The notes beneath the pieces are model-generated. The model searched no databases, had not been told where the DNA came from, and saw nothing but the letters and a program-made list of their open reading frames with translations. The position numbers and the translations under genes were made by a program. Positions 1-6,447 of a stretch of DNA of 6,935 nt are shown here, one piece after another (positions within the stretch are counted from its first letter, which is position 1; each line of letters starts with the position of its first letter). Location: assembly GCA_937930275.1 (NCBI GenBank), contig CALGLM010000134.1, positions 1 through 6,935 of the forward strand, in the 5' to 3' direction. The DNA is from an uncultured Ignavibacteria bacterium (GTDB lineage Bacteria > Bacteroidota > Ignavibacteria > Ignavibacteriales > Melioribacteraceae).

Positions 1-675
1 TTTGAAATGAAAGAATCTCCTAAAAATACAACAGTTTATATTATAGATAAACCTGGTTCTGCACAATCAGTAATTTATATGGGTACAATAGGAGTTAAAA
101 GAAGCACAAAAGATTATACTGCTATTTCTGTAATGAATACAATATTAGGCGGATCGTTTACTTCTCGCTTAAATGATAATTTAAGAGAACAGCATGGTTA
201 CACTTACGGTGCAAGATCGTTTTTTAGCTTTAGAAAAGAAACCGGTAGTTTTATATCAACCGCAAGCGTTCAAACAGAAGTTACGGATAGTGCACTATAC
301 CAATTCTTTTATGAATTAAACGAAATTAAAAAACCGATTCCCGACAACGAGTTAACTAAAGGTAAAAATTACTTGGCTTTAAGTTACCCAAGTTATTTTT
401 CCACTGTTAGTGATATACAAAATCGACTTAGCGATATGGTAATAAACAATTTGCCTTCCGATTATTTTAACACATTTGTATCAGACGTACTTAATATTAC
501 AAAAAAAGAAGTTAAAGAAGTAGCCGAAAAATATGTAAGAACGGATAAAATGATAGTTGTTGTTGTGGGAGATAAAGATAAAATAATAGAATCGGTTAAA
601 AAATTGGGGATAGGGGAAGTTAAGACTTATTCCGTTAAGGAAATGTTGGGAGATGTACCAAAGTTAATAGAATAA
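1..675 (+). CDS. M16 family (insulinase/pitrilysin-like) peptidase, C-terminal part, 5' end outside the window
   Basis: The frame is open from base 1 (Phe-Glu-Met...), so the ATG at 7 is probably internal and the gene starts upstream of the window. About 224 residues are visible. Counting from the Met at base 7, GGSFTSRLN (48-56) followed by R60 and Y65/Y67 in 'LREQHGYTYGA' is the signature of the second, non-catalytic M16 domain. In the family this Arg/Tyr pair contacts substrate across the clamshell from the zinc-binding HxxEH domain. No HxxEH is visible here; it would lie in the missing N-terminal half or in a paired subunit. The end has the usual form: a helical stretch (about 130-180), a hydrophobic strand 'MIVVVVGD' and a short tail. 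Such proteins usually act in the periplasm or at the outer membrane on peptides. A hairpin terminator follows the stop by about 30 bases. The family call is firm; substrate and subfamily cannot be told. Confidence 0.88.
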   Translation, partial: FEMKESPKNTTVYIIDKPGSAQSVIYMGTIGVKRSTKDYTAISVMNTILGGSFTSRLNDNLREQHGYTYGARSFFSFRKETGSFISTASVQTEVTDSALYQFFYELNEIKKPIPDNELTKGKNYLALSYPSYFSTVSDIQNRLSDMVINNLPSDYFNTFVSDVLNITKKEVKEVAEKYVRTDKMIVVVVGDKDKIIESVKKLGIGEVKTYSVKEMLGDVPKLIE

Positions 676-704
676 AAGTAGAATAGATAGTAGAATTATT
701 TAAT

Positions 705-736
705 AAGCCGAGTTAAAGCAATTACTCGGCTTTTTT
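705..736 (+). terminator. Rho-independent terminator between convergent genes
   Basis: The arms are 705-713 (AAGCCGAGT) and 724-732 (ACTCGGCTT), a perfect 9-bp stem around a 10-base loop, with a run of six T at 731-736 for the plus strand. It closes the M16 peptidase gene. The minus-strand gmhA-like gene ends inside the T-run (its TAA is the complement of 735-737). The hairpin therefore also sits immediately after that stop, followed on the minus strand by a moderately T-rich stretch. Bidirectional use is plausible, with the plus direction the stronger. Confidence 0.85.
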
Positions 737-1319
737 ATTTTGCGTATAGTAAAGTTTCTACGCCTTCGCATAAAATATGGGCTACGGTTATGTGTCCTTC
801 CTGAATGCGCTGCGTATTAAAAGAAGGAATAATAACCGGAATATCAACCAAATCTTTAAGTTTTCCGCCGTTGCCTCCTAAAAATCCGATAGTCAATAAT
901 CCTTTATCTTTAGCAGTATTAACTGCTTTAATAACATTTTGTGAATTTCCGCTTGTAGATATTGCCAATAAAGCATCTCCATTGTTCCCCAGCCCTTCAA
1001 CCAAACGAGCAAAAACGTTTTCAAAACCTATATCATTTCCGCCTGCAGTTAAATTGCTTGTATCTGTAGTTAAAGCAATTGCCGGTAATGCGGGGCGCTG
1101 AATGTGGTGACTAAGTCTAATCATAAATTCTGCGGCAATGTGCTGACAATCTGCGGCGCTTCCGCCGTTTCCGCATAATAATAATTTGTTTCCGTTTTTA
1201 TATATATTTGTTACCGAATTGACCAACGTAAAAATCTGTGTGGAACATTTATCCAAAATTTCTAATTTAACTTTACTGCTTTCGGTTAACGAGTCAATAA
1301 TAAATTGATTTAATTCCAT
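735..1319 (-). CDS. gmhA: GmhA-like D-sedoheptulose-7-phosphate isomerase (SIS domain)
   Basis: A protein of 194 residues, close to the 192 of E. coli GmhA. The family enzyme converts sedoheptulose 7-phosphate to D-glycero-D-manno-heptose 7-phosphate in the cytoplasm, the first step to the ADP-heptose used in LPS core. Visible marks are the phosphosugar-binding loop 'CGNGGSAADCQH' (49-60), with H60 and E64 at the positions of the E. coli metal ligand and catalytic Glu; 'GGNDIGFENVF' (93-103); the SIS serine motif STSGNS (121-126); and 'RIQEGHI' (171-177), with H176 matching the E. coli catalytic His180. An N-terminal helix (1-40) precedes the SIS fold, as in the family. The ATG has a well-placed AAGGA six bases upstream that overlaps the stop of the preceding GGGP synthase gene, so the two are probably co-translated. 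A different SIS-family phosphosugar role is possible but less likely given the conserved residues. Confidence 0.88.
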   Translation of the reverse strand: MELNQFIIDSLTESSKVKLEILDKCSTQIFTLVNSVTNIYKNGNKLLLCGNGGSAADCQHIAAEFMIRLSHHIQRPALPAIALTTDTSNLTAGGNDIGFENVFARLVEGLGNNGDALLAISTSGNSQNVIKAVNTAKDKGLLTIGFLGGNGGKLKDLVDIPVIIPSFNTQRIQEGHITVAHILCEGVETLLYAK

Positions 1320-1325
1320 GGTTAT

Positions 1326-1330
1326 TCCTT
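1326..1330 (-). promoter_or_regulatory. Ribosome-binding site of the gmhA-like gene, overlapping the upstream stop codon
   Basis: On the minus strand AAGGA stands six bases before the ATG at 1319. It shares bases 1329-1330 with the TAA stop (1329-1331) of the GGGP synthase gene. A ribosome finishing the upstream gene therefore sits on this site, which suggests translational coupling, and the site fixes the start of the downstream gene. Confidence 0.75.
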
Positions 1331-2102
1331 AAGTAATAATAGTTCTTTTTATATTAACATGAATCGCCTGAGCAAATTCTTTAATTAAATTAAAATGTTC
1401 TTCTTTTTCAAAATAATTTCCGGTAACAATCATTTTAGCACCCGAAATTACCTTATTATGTGCATCTTCGGGAGTTTTAATACCACCGCCTACAATTACC
1501 GGAACATCACAAAATGTAGAAACAGCTTTAACCATTTCGTTAGGTACGCTATTTAAAGCTCCGCTGCCGGCTTCCAGGTAAACCATCTGCATTCCTAAAT
1601 ATTGTGCCGCTAAAGCAGTAGAAGCAGCAATTTCCGGTTTGTTGCGGGGTATCGGCATGCTTCCGCTAATATACTCGGCTGTTGTTCTACTTCCGCTTTC
1701 AATTAACATATAACCTGTACTTATCGGTTCAATACCATATTTTTTGATAATCGGTGCGGCTAAAACGTGTTCGCCTATTAGTTGATGAGCATTTCTTCCG
1801 CTTATTAACGAAATAAATAATAATGCATCCGCAAGTTTTGAAACCTGCGAAACACCTCCCGGAAAAATAATAACAGGTTTATTTGTATTATTTTTAATAT
1901 CCGTAATGCAACTATCTAAATCGCCTCCTACCATTAAACTGCCGCCGATTAAAAAGCCGTCAACATCACTATCAATTGAAATATCAATTAAATTGCGCAG
2001 CTTTTTACCGTTTGTTTTATCGGGGTCTATCAATATAAAATATGCAGAACCTTTTTGCCGATAAATATCTTGTATATAATTAAATATTTTCATTCGTAAC
2101 AT
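1329..2102 (-). CDS. Geranylgeranylglyceryl-phosphate synthase (GGGPS/PcrB-like, bacterial group II type)
   Basis: A TIM-barrel prenyltransferase of 257 residues, or 254 if it starts at the second Met (codon at 2091-2093). In the family it joins sn-glycerol 1-phosphate to a polyprenyl diphosphate, the first committed step of archaeal-type ether lipids; Bacteroidota relatives are known to use geranylgeranyl diphosphate. Landmarks are 'ILIDPDKT' (23-30), 'GFLIGGS' (49-55), 'FPGG' (80-83), 'LISGRN' (99-104), 'YLEAGSG' (175-181) and 'VIVGGGI' (202-208), the last two being phosphate-binding loops at barrel strand ends. 'MKIFNYI' after the second Met looks more like a usual family N-terminus, and neither start has a clear Shine-Dalgarno site. 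It is first of two minus-strand genes, its stop lying in the ribosome-binding site of the gmhA-like gene. Prenyl length, and whether glycerol-1-phosphate dehydrogenase occurs elsewhere, cannot be seen here. Confidence 0.9.
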   Translation of the reverse strand: MLRMKIFNYIQDIYRQKGSAYFILIDPDKTNGKKLRNLIDISIDSDVDGFLIGGSLMVGGDLDSCITDIKNNTNKPVIIFPGGVSQVSKLADALLFISLISGRNAHQLIGEHVLAAPIIKKYGIEPISTGYMLIESGSRTTAEYISGSMPIPRNKPEIAASTALAAQYLGMQMVYLEAGSGALNSVPNEMVKAVSTFCDVPVIVGGGIKTPEDAHNKVISGAKMIVTGNYFEKEEHFNLIKEFAQAIHVNIKRTIIT

Positions 2103-2114
2103 TATAATTTTAAC

Positions 2115-2143
2115 TTGTTAAAGATAAGAAACTTTATTATAAT
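2115..2143 (+). promoter_or_regulatory. Sigma-70-type promoter for the small Cys-rich protein gene
   Basis: A -35 element TTGTTA (2115-2120) and a perfect -10 TATAAT (2138-2143) are separated by 17 bases. Transcription would begin near 2150, leaving a leader of about 28 bases before the ATG at 2178. It lies in the 75-base gap between divergent genes. The -10 is part of the palindrome ATTATAAT, so it also reads as a -10 on the minus strand, but I see no well-spaced -35 for the GGGPS side. Confidence 0.5.
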
Positions 2144-2177
2144 TCTCATCAAAAAAATCAATTTAATATTAAATAAT

Positions 2178-2351
2178 ATGAACCGAAACACGAAAGAAAA
2201 AGAAGAATTACCAAAATTTTGCGATTATTTTTGTAAATATGCCGCCTTTACCGATCCTAATTCAATTGGCGGTTGCAGACGCGAACTTGCTGTTTGGTGT
2301 AAAAAAGCAAGTAAATATAATAATAAAAACAATAAGTGTATTGCAAAATAA
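2178..2351 (+). CDS. Small five-cysteine protein, possible metal-binding, function unknown
   Basis: A protein of 57 residues, soluble, without signal peptide or membrane segment. It has five cysteines, C15, C19, C33, C41 and C54, spaced C-x3-C-x13-C-x7-C-x12-C, with a 'GGCRRE' core (31-36) and 'VWC' (39-41). The remainder is rich in Lys and Asn. The arrangement suggests a zinc- or iron-sulfur-binding mini-protein; I recall similar small uncharacterised proteins with a G-A/G-C-R-R-E and V-W/Y-C pattern but cannot name a family. The frame could be extended to a TTG at 2115, adding 21 hydrophobic and basic residues. That TTG is the -35 of a good promoter, so the ATG at 2178 is the better start. 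No clear Shine-Dalgarno site precedes it. It is divergent from the GGGPS gene and about 100 bases before the kelch-protein gene, with its own promoter and no hairpin terminator. Confidence 0.68.
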   Translation: MNRNTKEKEELPKFCDYFCKYAAFTDPNSIGGCRRELAVWCKKASKYNNKNNKCIAK

Positions 2352-2375
2352 TTTTTAAGAATTGTTTTATAAAAA

Positions 2376-2404
2376 TTGACAATAAGCTCTTTTATTCTTA
2401 AATT
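2376..2404 (+). promoter_or_regulatory. Sigma-70-type promoter for the secreted kelch-protein gene
   Basis: A perfect -35 TTGACA (2376-2381) is followed after 17 bases by TAAATT (2399-2404), which matches four of six -10 positions. Transcription would start around 2411, giving a leader of about 43 bases to the ATG at 2454. There is no intrinsic terminator between the small Cys-rich gene and this point, so read-through from 2115 may add to expression. Confidence 0.45.
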
Positions 2405-2443
2405 AAATATAACAGCTACAAAAATAATTTAATTCTAATTTTT

Positions 2444-2450
2444 AGGGGGA
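2444..2450 (+). promoter_or_regulatory. Strong ribosome-binding site of the kelch-protein gene
   Basis: AGGGGGA lies three bases before the ATG at 2454; its purine core is well placed for anti-Shine-Dalgarno pairing. It stands out in a leader that is otherwise almost only A and T, and it fixes the start at the codon opening the signal peptide. Confidence 0.7.
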
Positions 2451-2453
2451 AAT

Positions 2454-3926
2454 ATGAAAAAAATATTACTACTGTTCTTAGTTCCGGTTTTATTATGTGC
2501 ACAAAACGCAGGAGGTGTATTTTCTGTAGGACCCAATATGAATACACCGAGGATGGGGCAGCATCATGTTGTTTTAGATAACGGAGACGTTTTATTAATA
2601 GGAGGACATACAACAGATTTTATTTCGCTTAATACTGCGGAATACTATGCTAACAATAATATGTTTTTACTGTTAAACATGAACTACCCGCATGATACTC
2701 CGGCTTTAGTGAAACACTCAAACGGGTTGTATTATATTTTTGGCGGTTCAGATAATTTGGGTATTGCCCCCGGGTATAATACTGTAGAAACATTTAATCC
2801 AAACGGTAATACTTTTAACGCTGTTAGTTCTACTATGAATTATGGTAGAATGATATTAAACGGAGTAGAGCTTACTAACGGTAAAATTTTATTGGTAGGA
2901 GGCTGGTATGATAATAATAGTGCTACTTACGGAGAAATTTACGACCCCATAAACAATACTTTTTCACTGACAGGTGCTTTAAACTTTCCTCGAGCTTCTG
3001 CTATAATTGTACCCACATCAGACGGCAAAGCATATATTTTTGGAGGAAACGGAGTTTACGGTGATCCGTATTATGAAAATGTTGAAGAATATGATCCTGC
3101 TACAAACCAATTTACTTTAATTTCTCAAACTTTGTTCGAGTCCCCGACAGGGTTGTCATTGTTTAATAATTATAAAGCCAACGGAAGCAATAAAGATTTT
3201 AACGGCAATTACGATTTCTATACAATTGAAACCACAACCGGAGTAATTCATTTAATAAGCTTTAATCCCTCAACAAAGGTCTTTTCTAAAATAGTGCTTG
3301 ATAAAGCAATTAGCTTACAAGAAGGTTATTCAATTTCCGCATATACACTAAATAAGCAAAGAGATAAAATATACTTATTAGCAACAAAGTACACTGCCGA
3401 AAATAATAATTTATGTTTATATACGGTCGATTTAAGAACAAATACACTATACGAACCGACAGGAACTTACGTATTGCCTACTAACTATATTGTCGGCAGT
3501 GTATCTATGGATATGCTATCAAACGGTAACATACTTGTTGCCGGTGGCTCAACTTCAAATGATTTTTATTATAACTTTAATCCGGTAGTCAATACAATAT
3601 TAATTGAACCGAGTGTAAGTATTGTAATACCTATTAATAATGAAATTCCTAAAGAATTTAAGCTTCTACAAAATTATCCAAATCCGTTTAATCCATCCAC
3701 AAAAATAAGTTTTTCGTTAAACAATACCGGAGAAGTAAAACTTAAAATTTATGATATTTTGGGTAATGAAGTTGCGGAACTACTTAACGGTTATCTAATT
3801 GCCGGAAATTACGAAATTGAGTTTAACCCAATGCAAAAAGGGTTAAATCTTTCAAGCGGAATTTATGTGTATCAGTTAAGCTGCAACGGTATTTCAATAT
3901 CAAAAAAGATGATTCTCGAAAAATAA
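2454..3926 (+). CDS. Secreted kelch-type beta-propeller protein with T9SS type A sorting domain
   Basis: A protein of 490 residues. The signal peptide is 1-16 (KK, then a Leu/Val core, with likely cleavage in 'LCA-QN'). Kelch motifs follow, each with 'MN-PR'-like residues, a Gly-Gly pair and 'E-YDP-(x)-F': GG at 50-51, 97-98, 149-150 and 197-198, with ExY/FxP ends at 63-65, 112-116, 161-165 and 212-215. A weaker one has GG 364-365 and 'YNFNP' 373-377. Between them, 226-333 seems to hold two degenerate blades ('SFNPSTKVF' 269-277; 'YTVDLRTNTLYE' 323-334), so seven blades are likely in all. A short linker (about 385-403) leads to the C-terminal sorting domain (404-490), with 'NYPNPFNPSTKI' (407-418), 'LKIYDILGNEV' (430-440) and a final 'KKMILEK'. 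By family knowledge such proteins cross the outer membrane by T9SS and are released or anchored on the surface. Ligand and role are unknown; propellers of this type are binding or enzyme scaffolds. The gene stands alone, with its own promoter and terminator. Confidence 0.87.
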   Translation: MKKILLLFLVPVLLCAQNAGGVFSVGPNMNTPRMGQHHVVLDNGDVLLIGGHTTDFISLNTAEYYANNNMFLLLNMNYPHDTPALVKHSNGLYYIFGGSDNLGIAPGYNTVETFNPNGNTFNAVSSTMNYGRMILNGVELTNGKILLVGGWYDNNSATYGEIYDPINNTFSLTGALNFPRASAIIVPTSDGKAYIFGGNGVYGDPYYENVEEYDPATNQFTLISQTLFESPTGLSLFNNYKANGSNKDFNGNYDFYTIETTTGVIHLISFNPSTKVFSKIVLDKAISLQEGYSISAYTLNKQRDKIYLLATKYTAENNNLCLYTVDLRTNTLYEPTGTYVLPTNYIVGSVSMDMLSNGNILVAGGSTSNDFYYNFNPVVNTILIEPSVSIVIPINNEIPKEFKLLQNYPNPFNPSTKISFSLNNTGEVKLKIYDILGNEVAELLNGYLIAGNYEIEFNPMQKGLNLSSGIYVYQLSCNGISISKKMILEK

Positions 3927-3947
3927 AAAACTGAATATTTGTAAAAT

Positions 3948-3988
3948 AAACTCACAATTAGATGTTATATTTAGTTGTGAGTTTTTTT
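3948..3988 (+). terminator. Rho-independent terminator of the kelch-protein gene
   Basis: Arms 3948-3960 and 3972-3984 form a 13-bp stem (AAACTCACAATTA against TAGTTGTGAGTTT with one G-U pair) around an 11-base loop. Seven T follow at 3982-3988. It starts 22 bases after the stop codon at 3924-3926 and separates the kelch-protein gene from the sensor-kinase gene. Confidence 0.88.
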
Positions 3989-4012
3989 ATTATAATTATA
4001 TACTTATTTTTG
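3975..4012 (+). promoter_or_regulatory. Candidate promoter of the TPR sensor-kinase gene
   Basis: The 60 bases between terminator and start codon must carry the promoter if the terminator works. Candidates are TTGTGA (3975-3980), 18 bases, TATACT (3999-4004); a bare TATAAT at 3991-3996; and TATTTTTG (4005-4012), which fits the TAnnTTTG -7 element of Bacteroidota sigma factors but lacks a spaced -33 partner. In sequence this AT-rich such matches arise easily, so the exact element is uncertain. Confidence 0.3.
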
Positions 4013-4044
4013 TATTTTAAACTAATTTAATTTAACGTTTTAAG

Positions 4045-6372
4045 ATGGATTTGATTAAACGATTTATTTTGTTTTTTGTACTGCTAATTAATTTTGGTGT
4101 GGCCGCTCAAACCAATCAAATAGCTATAGATAGTTTAAAAAGGGAAATGGTAGAAGTTACGAGGGATAAAATAGGTAAATATTTTATTGAAATTTCAAAG
4201 CTGTATGATATTAATAAAGATATTAATAAAAAAATGTTTTATGCTAATAGCGCAGTTCAAGTATCCGAAAAAGCCGGAAATTTTAATTTGTTTTGCGAAG
4301 GGCTAATTAATTTAGGGCAGATATATATACAAAAATTGGAATTTGATAGCGCTATTACTACATATAAAAGAGGTTTTGAGTATTTTTCTTATTTTGATAA
4401 TAAAAAAATTAAAGCAAGGTTGTTTTCCGTACTCGGTTTAGCTTATGAAAGAAAATATATGTTTAGCGAAGCTAACGAATACCATTTTAAATCGCTATCT
4501 TTATTTAAGGAACTAAAAGATAAAGAAGATATTGCTTATGCATTAACATGTATCGGGTTAAATTATTGGCGTATCGGTGAGTATAAAGAAGCAGAAAAAT
4601 ATTATTTGGAAGCGTTGGAATTGCGCCAAAAGACAAAAAATATTCGTGCTTTATCGGTAACTTTTAATAACTTGGGCGTTTTGCATTGGAATTGGGGAAA
4701 TTATTTTAAGGCTCTAAAGTTTTATCTTTCGGCTTTGGAACTAAAGGACGAAGCAAAAGATAGTAATGGGTTGGTCCTCTCTTATAATAATATTGGGTTA
4801 CTATATCAAAAATTTGGCGATTACGACAAGACGAAAGAGTATTATTACAAAGGACTGGAGATAGCCACAAAAGTAAACTATTTGTTTGGTATTGCATATT
4901 CCAATGAAAATTTAGGGTACTACTTTTTACAACAAAAATTATATAACGAAGCCGATAATTATTTCCAAAAAGCATTGCAACAGTATAAGGATATTTATCA
5001 TAAGGGGGGGCAGTGTAATATTTACAACCATTTAGGCAATTTGAATTACGAACTTGATAATATTAATGAAGCAATTAATTATTTTACAAAAGCTTATCAG
5101 TTATCCCTTGAAGCAAGTGATAAGAAGGCAACAATTCTTTCATATAATAATTTAGGTAAAGCTTATAATAAGCTTGGTAATTATGTAAAAGCAAAACAAT
5201 ATTTGCAAAGTGCGTTAGAAATAATGAAAAATGAAAAACTCCCAGATTTTGTAAAAGACACATACGCATATTTAGCAATATCTTACGAAAATACGGGAGA
5301 AGTTAAACAAGCGTTAAATTACTTGAAATTATATAAAGTAACCAGCGATAGTTTGTATAGTTCAGAAAATTTTAGAGTTATTAACGATTTTAAAGAAAAA
5401 TATGAGGCAGAACGCCGAGACAAAGAGAACGAAGCTTTACGGGCAAAAGCTTTAATTCAAGCTGCCGAAATAGAAAAACAAAATTACCTTACAAATTTTG
5501 GATTAATAATATTGGCAATTTTTGTTATTGCTACTTTTTATCTTATTTATTCCAATAGACAAAAAAGGGTAAAAAACCAAGAAATTTTAGCTTCAAAGTA
5601 TAAAGTTGATAAACTTTATAACGAGCTTATACAGGCTATGGACAAAATATCCGCTTCTGAAAAAACATTAAAGGAAGCAAACGCAACTAAAGATAAATTC
5701 TTTTCAATAATAGCACACGATTTAAGAAATCCGTTTATGAGTATTTTAGGATTCTTGGATTTATTAACTAACAGCTATAACGAATATGACGAAGATGAAA
5801 GAATAGAAATGATAAACAATACTAATTCTTTAGCAGTAAATACTTTTAAGTTGTTGGAAAACTTGTTGCAGTGGAGTAGATTGCAAACCGAAGGAATTCA
5901 GTTTTATCCGAGAAAAATTAATATAACACGTTTAATTAAGTCTAATATTGATACCTTAAAACCGGGGGCATTGTTAAAAAATTTAACCTTATCTTTAATT
6001 ACTAACGAACAAGTTGAGTTTTTAGGTGACGAGGATATGTTAAATACTATATTTAGAAATTTAATTTCAAATAGTATTAAATTTACTCCGGAAAAAGGTT
6101 TTATAGTTGTTGAAGTAGCAAAAAAGAACAATTTTTTAACCGTTACCATTACCGATAGCGGTATAGGAATGGATACTGAAACAGTTGCAAATTTATTTAA
6201 GATTGGAAAAGCTATTACAAGAAAAGGAACAAAAGGGGAAAAAGGAACAGGTATTGGTTTAATGCTTACTCACGAGTTTATTGAAAAGCACAACGGAAGT
6301 ATTACGGTGGAAAGCGAACCCGGAAAAGGGAGCAAGTTTATTATTAATTTCCCGATAAATGCTAATGTATAA
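4045..6372 (+). CDS. Membrane sensor histidine kinase with nine periplasmic TPRs
   Basis: A protein of 775 residues. A signal peptide (1-21, likely cut in 'VAA-QT') is followed by nine TPRs (about 82-436) whose consensus Gly recurs at 91, 131, 171, 211, 251, 291, 331 and 371, with Ala411 in the last: a fixed 40-residue period. A charged helix (445-480) leads to one membrane segment (about 484-502), then a cytoplasmic coiled coil (505-550). The HisKA domain has the phosphoacceptor His558 in 'IIAHDLRNP'. The HATPase domain has the N box (N672, N676), G1 'DSGIGM' (704-709), F box 'LFKI' (717-720) and G2 'GEKGTGIGL' (731-739). All kinase motifs are intact, and no receiver or DNA-binding domain is fused. 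By topology the TPRs sense a periplasmic protein or peptide and the kinase phosphorylates a response regulator; none lies next to it in this window, so it looks orphan. A run of seven G (5004-5010) falls within repeat 7 or its leading linker. The ATG has no clear Shine-Dalgarno site. Confidence 0.92.
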   Translation: MDLIKRFILFFVLLINFGVAAQTNQIAIDSLKREMVEVTRDKIGKYFIEISKLYDINKDINKKMFYANSAVQVSEKAGNFNLFCEGLINLGQIYIQKLEFDSAITTYKRGFEYFSYFDNKKIKARLFSVLGLAYERKYMFSEANEYHFKSLSLFKELKDKEDIAYALTCIGLNYWRIGEYKEAEKYYLEALELRQKTKNIRALSVTFNNLGVLHWNWGNYFKALKFYLSALELKDEAKDSNGLVLSYNNIGLLYQKFGDYDKTKEYYYKGLEIATKVNYLFGIAYSNENLGYYFLQQKLYNEADNYFQKALQQYKDIYHKGGQCNIYNHLGNLNYELDNINEAINYFTKAYQLSLEASDKKATILSYNNLGKAYNKLGNYVKAKQYLQSALEIMKNEKLPDFVKDTYAYLAISYENTGEVKQALNYLKLYKVTSDSLYSSENFRVINDFKEKYEAERRDKENEALRAKALIQAAEIEKQNYLTNFGLIILAIFVIATFYLIYSNRQKRVKNQEILASKYKVDKLYNELIQAMDKISASEKTLKEANATKDKFFSIIAHDLRNPFMSILGFLDLLTNSYNEYDEDERIEMINNTNSLAVNTFKLLENLLQWSRLQTEGIQFYPRKINITRLIKSNIDTLKPGALLKNLTLSLITNEQVEFLGDEDMLNTIFRNLISNSIKFTPEKGFIVVEVAKKNNFLTVTITDSGIGMDTETVANLFKIGKAITRKGTKGEKGTGIGLMLTHEFIEKHNGSITVESEPGKGSKFIINFPINANV

Positions 6373-6447
6373 AGACAGCTAAAATCGGAACTTTCAGTCG
6401 CTTTAATGTGTATTATTAAAAAGTTTTAATTATTATAGATAAAATAT

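Noticed and set aside
805..1101. 98-codon plus-strand frame opposite the gmhA-like gene
   Set aside because: It is antisense to clear GmhA catalytic motifs, and its protein is a low-complexity Ser/Pro/Leu sequence with no domain sign.
2115..2177. N-terminal extension of the small Cys-rich protein from a TTG, which would add a hydrophobic segment
   Set aside because: The TTG is the -35 hexamer of a well-spaced promoter whose start site lies downstream of it; the ATG at 2178 suits better.
2484..2501. Possible lipoprotein signal at Cys15 of the kelch protein
   Set aside because: The residue before the Cys is Leu rather than Gly, Ala or Ser, and T9SS cargo is normally cleaved by signal peptidase I; 'LCA-Q' fits the latter.
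2416..2613. Minus-strand frame over the start of the kelch-protein gene
   Set aside because: It is antisense to the signal peptide and first kelch blade, with no ribosome-binding site and no recognisable feature.
3915..4044. Transcriptional coupling of the kelch-protein gene with the sensor kinase
   Set aside because: A 13-bp hairpin with seven T separates them, so a single operon is unlikely.
4706..6149. Three minus-strand frames (4706-4975, 5084-5278, 5904-6149) within the sensor-kinase gene
   Set aside because: All lie opposite well-supported TPR, HisKA or ATPase coding sequence and look like shadows.
6415..6430. AT-only inverted repeat (ATTAAAA, AG, TTTTAAT) before the His-rich gene
   Set aside because: The two-base loop cannot form a normal hairpin and there is no G-C pair; such palindromes are expected by chance at this base composition.
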